Of a stretch of 64,000 nt of DNA, positions 6,648-14,444 are shown piece after piece (position 1 is the stretch's first letter; the number at the start of each line of letters is the position of its first letter). The DNA is from Microbacterium karelineae (lineage in GTDB: Bacteria > Actinomycetota > Actinomycetes > Actinomycetales > Microbacteriaceae). The notes beneath the pieces are model-generated. The model ran no database searches and was not told where the DNA came from. It saw nothing but the letters and a program-made list of their open reading frames with translations. The translations under genes and the position numbers were made by a program. The stretch is taken from positions 310,001 through 374,000 of the forward strand of contig NZ_WFIX01000171.1 of the NCBI RefSeq assembly GCF_009745985.1, given 5' to 3'.

Positions 6648-8260
6648 CAGTTCAGCTCCTCGAGCGACTTGGTGCGTCGGAAGGCGATCACGGAGATGAT
6701 CGCGACGATGACGAAGATGATGATCGTGTAGGCGCTCGCGAGGCCGTAGTCGCGGGTCTGGCCCGTGAAGGCGACCTTGTAGACCATTGAGATGAGGATG
6801 TCGGTATGCCCGACGGGGATCGGCGCGTTCGAGTCGCGCGGACCGCCGTCCGTGAGCATGTAGACGATGTTGAAGTTGTTGAAGTTGAACGCGAACGACG
6901 AGATCAGCAGCGGCGCGATGCTCACGAGCAGCAGCGGCAGCTTGATGAGGCGGAAGACCTCCCAGGGCTTCGCGCCGTCGACGGTCGCGGCCTCCTGCAG
7001 CTCTTCGGGGATCGACTGCAGCGCCCCCGTGCAGACGAGGAACATATAGGGGAATCCGAGCCAGATGTTGACGATCAGCACGGACAGCTTCGCCATCCAT
7101 GGATCCGTCAGCCACGGGATCTCGGCACCGCCGAAGATCACCTGATTCAGGAATCCGAAGCTCTGGTTCATCATGCCCGCCCACACGAGCGCCGACAGGA
7201 ACGACGGGATCGCGTAGGGCAGGATCAGCAGCGAGCGGTAGATGCGGCGCCCGCGCATGCGCTTGCTGTTGAAGGTGATCGCGAGGAAGAGCCCGATCGC
7301 GAAGGTGACGGCGACGGTGATGAGGGCGAACGCGAACGTCCACAGCGTCACGTAGACGAGCGGGCCGGCGAGGCGCTGATCCGTGACGGCCTTCGCGAAG
7401 TTCTCGAAGCCGACGGTGACCTTCCAGCCGGGCAGCAGCTCGTCGCCGGCCTCGGAGGTGAAGGCGCCCGTGCCGATGTCGCGGTAGACGACGCCGGAGT
7501 CGGTGTCGGTGAGCGAACCGGCCGCCTCGTCGTACTCGATGCTCGAGACGTACTGGTATGCGGCCTGCCCATCGGGCGTGCGCAGCGCGCCGTCGTTGGG
7601 ATCCTCGGAGAACGGCACCGACAGATCCGTCACCTCGCCCTGCCGCGCGAGCACATCGGCGAACTGCAGCGTCGTCCAGCCGGGCGCCGAGATGGCGGTG
7701 TCGCCCTCGAAGACGGCGTCGGGAACGGCCGTGAGCGGATCCTCGGATGTTCCGAGGAGCGCGTTCCCCTCGGGCGACGTCACGAGGAGGCCCAGCTCGC
7801 CGCCGGACTCGACGACCGTGACCGGGTAGGCCGGCGAATCCGGGACGCGGGCCTGGGCCGCCGCCATGAGCGCGGAGACGGCCTGGTCCTTGGATCCGTT
7901 GTGGCCCGTGCCGTAGTTCGTGAAGCCGACATAGCCGGTGTACAGGAGGACGAAGACCTGGAACAGCGCGAGGAAGAAGACGCCGGGAGCGAGGTACTTC
8001 GCGGGCAGCTTGCGGCGAGAGAAGTAGATCCAGTTCACGAGCGCCGCCACGGCGACGACGATCGCGATCATTCCCCACTCTCCGAACGAGAAGAGGACGA
8101 GCACCGCGTAGATGGCGATCGCGTCGACGATGCCGAGCAGGATGAGCTTCACGACGAGGGCGCCGAGGCTGCCCCCGGCCTGGTCGGCGATGCCGCGGGC
8201 TGTATTCTGGCGCCTCTGGCGCCGGGGGTCGGTGGTGACCCGTTCGGTCTCGGTGATCAT
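6647..8260 (-). CDS. Maltose-type ABC importer permease, MalF-like with large extracytoplasmic insertion
   Basis: A 537-residue permease, much longer than the usual 290-320 residues. It has three N-terminal helices, then a roughly 170-residue hydrophilic insertion (from about GYVGFTNYGTGHNGSKDQ to GWKVTVGFENF), then the permease core with the EAA loop EELQEAATVDGAKPWEVF and an ending of FRRTKSLEELN. The layout matches enterobacterial MalF, whose P2 loop caps the binding protein, so maltose or maltodextrin specificity is likely. The ATG at 8260 is preceded by a GGGAGCAGAGGAGAG region. A 19-bp hairpin separates it from the upstream binding-protein gene. Confidence 0.92.
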   Translation of the reverse strand: MITETERVTTDPRRQRRQNTARGIADQAGGSLGALVVKLILLGIVDAIAIYAVLVLFSFGEWGMIAIVVAVAALVNWIYFSRRKLPAKYLAPGVFFLALFQVFVLLYTGYVGFTNYGTGHNGSKDQAVSALMAAAQARVPDSPAYPVTVVESGGELGLLVTSPEGNALLGTSEDPLTAVPDAVFEGDTAISAPGWTTLQFADVLARQGEVTDLSVPFSEDPNDGALRTPDGQAAYQYVSSIEYDEAAGSLTDTDSGVVYRDIGTGAFTSEAGDELLPGWKVTVGFENFAKAVTDQRLAGPLVYVTLWTFAFALITVAVTFAIGLFLAITFNSKRMRGRRIYRSLLILPYAIPSFLSALVWAGMMNQSFGFLNQVIFGGAEIPWLTDPWMAKLSVLIVNIWLGFPYMFLVCTGALQSIPEELQEAATVDGAKPWEVFRLIKLPLLLVSIAPLLISSFAFNFNNFNIVYMLTDGGPRDSNAPIPVGHTDILISMVYKVAFTGQTRDYGLASAYTIIIFVIVAIISVIAFRRTKSLEELN

Positions 8261-8292
8261 GTCTCTCCTCTGCTCCCTCGGCCGCACCGCGA

Positions 8293-8352
8293 ATGGGTCG
8301 CCAGAAAGTGCCAGTCGGAATGCTCGCGCACCCGCACTTTCTGGCGACCCAT
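8293..8352. terminator. 19-bp stem-loop between malE-like and malF-like genes
   Basis: Arms 8293-8311 and 8334-8352 are perfect complements (19 bp) with a 22-base loop. It starts 11 bases after the stop of the binding-protein gene. In such operons this is a partial terminator or RNA-end stabiliser that raises binding-protein mRNA above permease mRNA. Confidence 0.7.
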
Positions 8353-8363
8353 CGATCGGAGTG

Positions 8364-9608
8364 TCAGCCGATGGCGCCCTGGACGTCGGCGGCGAGCTTC
8401 TGCCACCGCTCCGTCGGGTCGGCTCCGTTGATGATCTCGGCCTGGGCGACGCCCCAGAACTCCCACACGGATCCCATCTCGGGGATCGCGGGCATCGGCA
8501 CGGCATCGGCGCCGACCTCGGCGAATCCGGCGATGATCTCATCGCTCGACGCGGCGTCGGCGGCAGCCGAGAGGGCGGGCAGCACGTTGCCGGTCTCGAA
8601 CAGCGACAGCTGCGCGTCCTCGGTGCCGAGGAAGTTGACGAGGAAGTCGGTCGCGGCGACCTTGTTCTCCGACTCGGACGAGAGGAAGAAGCCCTTGACG
8701 CCGGCGAACGGCGAGGCCACGTCATCGGTCGGGCTGGGGACGGGGTCGATCGCGACGTCGATGCCGGCGTCGACGGCCGTCCCTACGTTCCACGGGCCCG
8801 TGAGCCAGAATGCCGCGGTGCCGTCGAGGAACGCCTGCTTGGCGATGTCGCCGTCGATGTCGGTGTTGAACACGCGCGTGCCGTTCTTGCCCTGCTCGGC
8901 CAGCCACGCGGCGAACTCCTCGCCGCCGGCATTTCCGATCTGCAGATCGGTCGCATCGTATCCGGCGTCGGTCGTCCCGAAGACGGGTGCGCCGAACGCG
9001 GTCTGGAACGGGTACAGGTGGTACGGGTTGCCCTCCGCGCCCTGCTCGACGACGAACGGCTGGTCGAGGCCCGCGGCCTGGCCCGCCTCGATCATGTCGT
9101 CGAAGCTCGCGGCCGCCTCGGGGACGAGCTCGGCGTTGCGAAGCACGGCGATGTTCTCGACCGCGTACGGGAGCATGTAGACGTTGCCGTCGTAGGTCGA
9201 CGCGTCGATCGCGACCTCGAGGTAGTCGCCGGCCGAGTCGCCGAGTTCGAGGGGCGCGACGACGCCGTTGGTCGACAGCTCGCCGAGCCAGTCGTGGGCG
9301 CCCATCGCGACGTCGGGGCCCTCGCCCGTCGGCACCTGCTGGATGAAGTCGTCCTTGATGTCGGCGGTGTCCTTGCCGACGAGGTCGATCGCGACACCGG
9401 TCTTCTCGGTGTACGCGTCGGCGGCGCCCTGCAGGGCGGCGACGCGCTCGGCATCGACCCACACGGTGAGGGTCGTCGAGGGGCCGTCGCCGCCGTTCGA
9501 GGTCTGGTCGTCGGTTCCCGCGTCGTCGCTCCCCGCGCATCCCGCGAGACCGAGGGTCGTCGCGAGGGCGAGGGCCGCGAACGCGCGGCCCGTCTTCTTC
9601 ACCGTCAT
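8364..9608 (-). CDS. Maltose/maltodextrin ABC importer substrate-binding lipoprotein
   Basis: A 414-residue family 1 solute-binding protein. A signal peptide with lipobox (TLGLAGC, Cys at about residue 24) is followed by a Gly/Ser/Asp linker. The mature part is MalE/MdxE-like: TTLTVWVDAERVAALQGAAD, VAMGAHDWLGELSTNGVV, GTAAFWLTGPWNV and ETGNVLPALSAAADA. It delivers malto-oligosaccharides to the MalF/MalG pair downstream. The ATG at 9608 follows an AAAGGG ribosome site. It is divergent from the alpha-glucosidase gene at 9793, and the roughly 185-base gap holds two LacI-type operator sequences, so both directions are probably repressed by the LacI protein encoded at 11606. Confidence 0.92.
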   Translation of the reverse strand: MTVKKTGRAFAALALATTLGLAGCAGSDDAGTDDQTSNGGDGPSTTLTVWVDAERVAALQGAADAYTEKTGVAIDLVGKDTADIKDDFIQQVPTGEGPDVAMGAHDWLGELSTNGVVAPLELGDSAGDYLEVAIDASTYDGNVYMLPYAVENIAVLRNAELVPEAAASFDDMIEAGQAAGLDQPFVVEQGAEGNPYHLYPFQTAFGAPVFGTTDAGYDATDLQIGNAGGEEFAAWLAEQGKNGTRVFNTDIDGDIAKQAFLDGTAAFWLTGPWNVGTAVDAGIDVAIDPVPSPTDDVASPFAGVKGFFLSSESENKVAATDFLVNFLGTEDAQLSLFETGNVLPALSAAADAASSDEIIAGFAEVGADAVPMPAIPEMGSVWEFWGVAQAEIINGADPTERWQKLAADVQGAIG

Positions 9609-9646
9609 CGGTGTGCCCTTTCGTTGTGCCCGGCAGCTCTGCCAGG

Positions 9647-9662
9647 TTGCAAGCGTTTCCAG
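9647..9662. promoter_or_regulatory. LacI-type operator upstream of malE-like gene
   Basis: The sequence TTGCAAGCGTTTCCAG is a near-palindromic LacI-family operator, about 40 bases upstream of the minus-strand binding-protein start. The core is repeated at 9745-9762. Confidence 0.75.
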
Positions 9663-9744
9663 TAGGCGCGAGAGGACCCCGGCATCAAGATGCACGTCGG
9701 GTGGATCCCCTCGCGAAAATCAAGCATGCATGACGAAGACACGG

Positions 9745-9762
9745 ATTGCAAGCGTTTCCAAT
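9745..9762. promoter_or_regulatory. LacI-type operator upstream of alpha-glucosidase
   Basis: ATTGCAAGCGTTTCCAAT is an 18-base imperfect palindrome centred about 40 bases before the ATG at 9793. A TACGCT box at 9779-9784, 8 bases before the ATG, is a likely -10 element, so the operator would cover the -35 region. Confidence 0.75.
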
Positions 9763-9792
9763 TTCGTTGCCCCTCCGTTACGCTTGTCCGTT

Positions 9793-11424
9793 ATGAACAG
9801 CCAATGGTGGCGCTCCGCCGTGATCTACCAGATCTATCCGCGCTCGTTCGCCGATGCCTCGGGAGACGGCGTCGGCGACCTCGAGGGCATCACCGCCCGC
9901 CTCACGTCGCTCCGCGACCTCGGCGTCGACGTCGTCTGGCTCTCGCCGTTCATGACCTCTCCGCAGAAGGACGCCGGCTACGACGTCACCGACTACTGCG
10001 ACGTCGATCCCCTGTTCGGCACGCTCGCGGACTTCGACGCGATGCTCGCCCGCGCGCACGAGCTCGGCATCCGCGTCATCGTCGACCTCGTCCCCAACCA
10101 CTCCTCGGACCAGCATGTGTGGTTCCAGGAGGCGCTCGCGTCTGTGCCCGGCAGCCGCGAGCGCGGCCGCTACATGTTCCGCGAAGGCCGGGGCGAGGAC
10201 GGATCCCTGCCGCCGAACAACTGGCAGTCGATCTTCGGCGGGCCCGCGTGGACGCGCGTCACCGAGAAGGACGGCGCCCCCGGCGAGTGGTACCTGCATC
10301 TGTTCGACAGCTCGCAGCCCGACTTCGACTGGTCCAACGAGGAGGTCCGCGAGGAGTTCCGGCGCGTTCTGCGTTTCTGGCTCGACCGGGGCGTCGACGG
10401 CTTCCGCGTCGACGTCGCACACGGCCTCGTCAAGCAGGAGGGTCTGCCCGACTACACGCCGCCGGAGGACGCCGACTCCATGGGCGGCGTCGAACCCGTG
10501 CCCTACTGGGGCCAGGAGGGCGTGCACGACGTCTACCGCGACTGGCGGAAGCTGCTCGAGACCTACGATGGCGACCGCGTGCTCTGCGCCGAGGCCTGGC
10601 TGCCGACGGTCGACGAGATCGCCCAGTGGGTGCGCCCCGACGAGATGCACCAGGCGTTCAACTTCGAGTACCTGATGAGCGACTGGGATCCGGCTGTGCT
10701 GCGCACCGTCATCACCGAGTCTCTGCGCGCCTTCCACGCCGTCGGCGCACCCTCGACGTGGGTGCTGTCGAACCACGACGTGATCCGGCACGCGACGCGC
10801 CTCTCGCTCGCCGCCGACTTCCCGCAGGGACACGGCATCGGGCCGAGGTCGCCCGGCCGCCCCGATCAGGGCGAGGGCCTGCACCGCGCCCGCGCGGCGA
10901 CGGCCGTCATGCTCGCCCTGCCCGGATCCGCATATCTCTATCAGGGCGAGGAGCTGGGGCTTCCCGAGGCGATCGACCTGCCCGACGAGGCGCGGCAGGA
11001 TCCCACCTGGTTCCGCCTGAAGGGCGAACGCTACGGCCGCGACGGCTGCCGCGTGCCGATCCCCTGGGAGTCCGACCGCCCCGCGTTCGGCTTCAGCGAG
11101 ACGGGGGCGTCGTGGTTGCCGCAGCCCGATGACTGGGCGGCGTTCGCGCGCGATCAGCAGAGCGGGCTCGCGGGCTCGACGCTCGAGCTCTACCGCGAGC
11201 TCCTCCGTCTGCGTCGCGACCTCGGCGTCGCGACGAGCGAGCTCAAGTGGATCGACCCGATGCCCGACGATGCGCTCGCGTTCCGCGTCGGCGAGGTGAG
11301 CGTCGTCGCCAACTTCGGCGCGGATCCCCTCGCCCTGCCGGACGGCGCCGAGGTGCTCGTCGCGAGCGGCGCGCTCGACGACGGCCGGGTCCCGTACGAC
11401 ACGACCGTCTGGGCGCGCATGTGA
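9793..11424 (+). CDS. GH13 alpha-glucosidase / oligo-1,6-glucosidase
   Basis: A 543-residue cytoplasmic GH13 enzyme that hydrolyses malto- or isomalto-oligosaccharides brought in by the adjacent importer. All catalytic regions are intact: VDLVPNHSS (region I), GFRVDVAH with the nucleophile Asp near residue 206, LCAEAWLP with the acid/base Glu near 266, and LSNHDVIRH with the stabilising Asp near 329. The opening WWRSAVIYQIYPRSFAD is typical of alpha-glucosidases, and length is normal. No ribosome site precedes the ATG; a TACGCT box ends 8 bases before it, so the mRNA is probably leaderless. Which alpha linkage is preferred cannot be told. It contrasts with the GH13-fold protein at 4039-5655, which has lost these residues. 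Confidence 0.92.
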   Translation: MNSQWWRSAVIYQIYPRSFADASGDGVGDLEGITARLTSLRDLGVDVVWLSPFMTSPQKDAGYDVTDYCDVDPLFGTLADFDAMLARAHELGIRVIVDLVPNHSSDQHVWFQEALASVPGSRERGRYMFREGRGEDGSLPPNNWQSIFGGPAWTRVTEKDGAPGEWYLHLFDSSQPDFDWSNEEVREEFRRVLRFWLDRGVDGFRVDVAHGLVKQEGLPDYTPPEDADSMGGVEPVPYWGQEGVHDVYRDWRKLLETYDGDRVLCAEAWLPTVDEIAQWVRPDEMHQAFNFEYLMSDWDPAVLRTVITESLRAFHAVGAPSTWVLSNHDVIRHATRLSLAADFPQGHGIGPRSPGRPDQGEGLHRARAATAVMLALPGSAYLYQGEELGLPEAIDLPDEARQDPTWFRLKGERYGRDGCRVPIPWESDRPAFGFSETGASWLPQPDDWAAFARDQQSGLAGSTLELYRELLRLRRDLGVATSELKWIDPMPDDALAFRVGEVSVVANFGADPLALPDGAEVLVASGALDDGRVPYDTTVWARM

Positions 11425-11476
11425 GCCGGACCGTGATGCTCGGCGATTCCGGCGCCCCTCCCCGCGCCGCTTCCAG

Positions 11477-11568
11477 CACAACACAGTCCATCCGCGATGT
11501 GCGACCGGCCGAGGCCGCGCCAGGACGCCGATCCGCTCGCCGCCGGCTGCCGAATCGACTGCGTTGTG
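11477..11568. repeat. Inverted repeat between alpha-glucosidase and LacI genes (family D, copy 1)
   Basis: Arms 11477-11491 and 11554-11568 match at 13 of 15 positions, separated by 62 bases. It lies about 50 bases beyond the alpha-glucosidase stop. The arm (CACAACGCAGTCGAT on one strand) recurs in the inverted repeat at 16981-17065. Confidence 0.5.
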
Positions 11569-11605
11569 TTGGGGGCACACCGAGGCGAGATGAGATGATG
11601 CGATC

Positions 11606-12619
11606 GTGAACATCGCCGAGGTCGCCCGGGCCGCCGGCGTATCGAACGCCACCGTCTCGCGCGCCCTGTCGGGCCGGGGATCCGTCTCCCCCGTCACCCG
11701 CGAGCGCGTGATCGCGGCGGCGAACGAGCTGGGATACGTCGTCTCGCAGGCCGCGTCGACCCTCGCGAGCGGGCGCAACCGCAACGTCGGGCTCGTGCTG
11801 CCGTTCCTCGACAAGTGGTTCTTCACGCAGGTGCTCGCGGGCGCACAGGAGCGCCTCATGCGCGCCGGCTACGACGTGACGCTGTACAACCTCGAGGGAG
11901 ACGGCTTCGAGCGGCGGGAGGTGTTCGAGAACTTCCTGCTGCGCCGCCGCGTCGACGCAGTCATCGCGGTCTCGCTCGAGCTGACCGAGACCGAGGTCGC
12001 CCACCTGCACGCGCTCGGCAAGCCCCTCGTCGGCGTCGGCGGACCGATCGACGGGGTGCACACGCTCGCCGTCGACGATGTGCGCGCGGCGCGCCTCGCG
12101 ACGGAGCACCTGCTGGGTCTCGGCCACACCCGCATCGCGCACATCGGCGGCGACACGGCGTACGACGTCGACTTCCACCTGCCGACGAAGCGGCGCCACG
12201 GCTACGAGGAGGCCCTGTCGGCGGCGGGGATCCCCGCGGATCCGTCCCTCGTCGTCGGCGCCGATTTCACCGTCCCCGGTGGCTATCGCGCCGCGAAGCA
12301 GCTGCTCGGCGCGCCCGCCGACACGCGCCCGACCGCCGTCTTCGCGGCGTCGGACGAGATGGCGTTCGGCGCGATCCTCGCGGCCCGCGACCTCGGGCTC
12401 GTCGTGCCGCAGGACGTGTCTGTCGTCGGCATCGACGATCACGATATGGCGGAGTTCTTCGGCCTCACGACCATCGCGCACTTCCCGCGCCGGCAGGGCG
12501 CGCTCGCTGTGGACGTGCTCATGGCCGAGCTCGAGCCGGGCAGCGTCGCGCCATCCGAGACGTCGATGCCGTTCGAGCTCGTCGTGCGCGCGTCGACCGC
12601 GCGCCCGCGGCCCGAGTAG
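11606..12619 (+). CDS. LacI-family repressor, likely regulator of maltose-type genes
   Basis: A 337-residue LacI/GalR regulator. The N-terminal helix-turn-helix is IAEVARAAGVSNATVSRALSGRG, with a hinge helix SQAASTLASG. A periplasmic-binding-protein-like core follows (VGLVLPFLDKWFFTQVLAGA, HTLAVDDVRAA, TAVFAASDEMAFGAI, VSVVGIDDHDMAEFF). It starts with GTG at 11606 without a clear ribosome site; a GATGAT box 6 bases upstream suggests a leaderless transcript. It follows the alpha-glucosidase on the same strand and is the obvious candidate to bind the two operators at 9647 and 9745. The effector is probably maltose or an oligosaccharide; this is inferred from neighbours only. Confidence 0.9.
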   Translation: MNIAEVARAAGVSNATVSRALSGRGSVSPVTRERVIAAANELGYVVSQAASTLASGRNRNVGLVLPFLDKWFFTQVLAGAQERLMRAGYDVTLYNLEGDGFERREVFENFLLRRRVDAVIAVSLELTETEVAHLHALGKPLVGVGGPIDGVHTLAVDDVRAARLATEHLLGLGHTRIAHIGGDTAYDVDFHLPTKRRHGYEEALSAAGIPADPSLVVGADFTVPGGYRAAKQLLGAPADTRPTAVFAASDEMAFGAILAARDLGLVVPQDVSVVGIDDHDMAEFFGLTTIAHFPRRQGALAVDVLMAELEPGSVAPSETSMPFELVVRASTARPRPE

Positions 12620-12637
12620 GCGACTCATCTCCCCAGG

Positions 12638-12680
12638 TCTTCGCGGAGTCCGCAGCGAATCGCAGCGGACTCGACGAAGA
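12638..12680. terminator. Bidirectional terminator between two convergent lacI genes
   Basis: Arms 12638-12653 and 12665-12680 pair at 14 of 16 positions around an 11-base loop, midway between the ends of the plus-strand gene (12619) and the minus-strand gene (12699). Confidence 0.6.
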
Positions 12681-12698
12681 GCTGTGGACGTGCGGGGC

Positions 12699-13715
12699 TC
12701 AGCCGACCGTCGAGGCGCGGACCGTCAGCTCGGGCGCGAAGACCACCGTCGCGCGCGGGGCGCGCGGGGCGCGGATCCGCCCCAGCAGCAGCTCGACCGC
12801 CCGCCGCCCCATCGCCGCGGCCGGCTGCCGCACCGACGTGAGCGGCACGGCCGCGACCGCCGCGAGCTGCGTGTCGTCGTAGCCGACGACCGCGATGTCC
12901 TCCGGCACGCGCACGCCGCCGTCGAGCAGCGCCCGCACGAGCCCCATCGCGAGGTGGTCGTTCGAGCAGATGATCGCATCGGGGCGGTCAGCCGGATCCG
13001 CCGCGGCGAGCCGCGCGCCGTACTCGAGGCCGGACGCAGGATCCGTACGAGGCAGCCGCTCGGCGGGAAGGTCCATCCCGGCCGCGGCGAGCGCGTCGCG
13101 CGCGCCCAGCCGCCGATCCCGCACCTGCGCGAGCTCGTCGCGCGCGCCGAGGAACAGCACGCGTCGGCGCCCCGTGGCGAGCAGATGCTCGGCGGCGAGG
13201 CGTCCGCCCGCGACGTTGTCGAACGACGCCGAGGTCAGCTCGCCGGCGTCGTCCATCGCGTCGACGAGCACGACGGGGATCCCGCGCCCGCGGAGTCGGT
13301 TCACGGGCGTGTGGGTGTCGCTGAACGGCGCGACGAGGGCTCCCTCGACCTGCACGCTCTCGAAGAGTCCGAGGTGGTCGCGCTCCTGCGCCGCGTCGTC
13401 GTCGCTGTTCGCGGCGAGCACGCGCATGCCCGCCTCGGACGCGGCGTCTTCGGCGCCCGCGATGAGCGCGCCGAAGAACGGGTTCGAGATGTTGATGACC
13501 GTCATGCCGATGAGGCCGCTGCGTCCCTGCCGGAGCTGGCGGGCGGCGGGCATCGGCGCATAGCCGAGCGTGTCGACCGACGCCCGCACACGCTGCAGCA
13601 GCCGGTCGCTGACCTGCTCCGGCCGGTTGAGCGCATTCGAGACCGACGCGATCGACACGCCGGCGTGCTCGGCGACGTCGCGGATCCCGATCCTCTTGAG
13701 GGTGGGCGCGTCCAT
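12699..13715 (-). CDS. LacI-family transcriptional regulator
   Basis: A 338-residue LacI/GalR protein: helix-turn-helix GIRDVAEHAGVSIASVSNAL near the N-terminus, hinge MPAARQLRQGRSG, and a ligand core with TVINISNPFFGALIAG, LVDAMDDAGELTSASFDN and DIAVVGYDDTQLAAVAAVPL. Its ATG at 13715 overlaps the stop of the SGNH esterase gene (TGATG), so the two form an operon, and the regulator probably senses a sugar linked to esterified pectin-type glycans. The operator GCAAGCGCTTTCCC at 14453, next to the divergent ABC gene, is a possible target. The family call is firm, the ligand is not. Confidence 0.9.
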   Translation of the reverse strand: MDAPTLKRIGIRDVAEHAGVSIASVSNALNRPEQVSDRLLQRVRASVDTLGYAPMPAARQLRQGRSGLIGMTVINISNPFFGALIAGAEDAASEAGMRVLAANSDDDAAQERDHLGLFESVQVEGALVAPFSDTHTPVNRLRGRGIPVVLVDAMDDAGELTSASFDNVAGGRLAAEHLLATGRRRVLFLGARDELAQVRDRRLGARDALAAAGMDLPAERLPRTDPASGLEYGARLAAADPADRPDAIICSNDHLAMGLVRALLDGGVRVPEDIAVVGYDDTQLAAVAAVPLTSVRQPAAAMGRRAVELLLGRIRAPRAPRATVVFAPELTVRASTVG

Positions 13716-14386
13716 CAGTGCACCAGTTGGCTTCCCCGCGGCTGCCCGTCGCCGTCGAGGCGCGCGATCGCGCGCAGCTGGCGCCCCACGTACGCCGCGA
13801 TGCGCCGCGCGCCGCGCTCGTGGAAGTGGGTGTCGTCGGCGAGGCCCTCGGTCCAGTGCGGATGCTCGCCCGGCGCGAAGTGGCTGAGCAGGGCGACGGA
13901 TCCGTCGGGCCCGGCGTCCTCGTAGAGCCAGGTCGTGAAGGCCGTGAGGTCGATGAGCGGCGCTCCGAGCTCGACCGCGAGGTCGCGGACCGCGTTGGGG
14001 TAGTCGCCGTGGGTCGGTGTGACGCGGGATCCGTCGAACCAGCGCCGCTCGCATGACGTGCACAGCACGGCCGTCGCGCCGCGCTCGCGCGCCTCGGCGA
14101 CCATGCGGCGGAGGCGATCCGTGTATCCACCGCGGGCGTCGAGCAGCGCGGGATCCTTCTGGTCGTTGTGCCCGAACTGGATCACGACCGTGTCGCCTGC
14201 CTCGACGCCGCCGATCAGCTCGGACCACGACGTGGCGAGGAATGACTCGGTCGTCGCGCCGCCGAAGGCGAGGTTGCGCACGGGCGCATCGACGTGGGGC
14301 GCGAGGTGCGGCCCCCACCCGGACATGGGGTGCTCCTCGGGCGGGCACGCCGCGACCGTCGAGTCGCCGGCCAGGTGGTACGTCAT
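13715..14386 (-). CDS. SGNH-type esterase, rhamnogalacturonan acetylesterase-like
   Basis: A 223-residue GDSL/SGNH hydrolase. Block I is at the very N-terminus (YHLAGDSTVA, Ser in GDST), block II Gly near FGGATTESF, block III Asn in QFGHNDQKD, and block V Asp-x-x-His near the end in ADDTHFHERG. The short length, the GDST at residue about 8 and the GHND match YesT/RhgT-like rhamnogalacturonan acetylesterases, which remove acetyl groups from pectin side structures. No signal peptide is visible, so it acts inside the cell, presumably on imported oligosaccharides. The ATG at 14386 has a GAGAGGGAG ribosome site. It is divergent from the ABC exporter gene at 14445. Confidence 0.8.
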   Translation of the reverse strand: MTYHLAGDSTVAACPPEEHPMSGWGPHLAPHVDAPVRNLAFGGATTESFLATSWSELIGGVEAGDTVVIQFGHNDQKDPALLDARGGYTDRLRRMVAEARERGATAVLCTSCERRWFDGSRVTPTHGDYPNAVRDLAVELGAPLIDLTAFTTWLYEDAGPDGSVALLSHFAPGEHPHWTEGLADDTHFHERGARRIAAYVGRQLRAIARLDGDGQPRGSQLVH

Positions 14387-14444
14387 CGTCTCCCTCTCAT
14401 CGTCGAGCCGCCGCATCGCATGTCCACACGGCATGATGGACATC

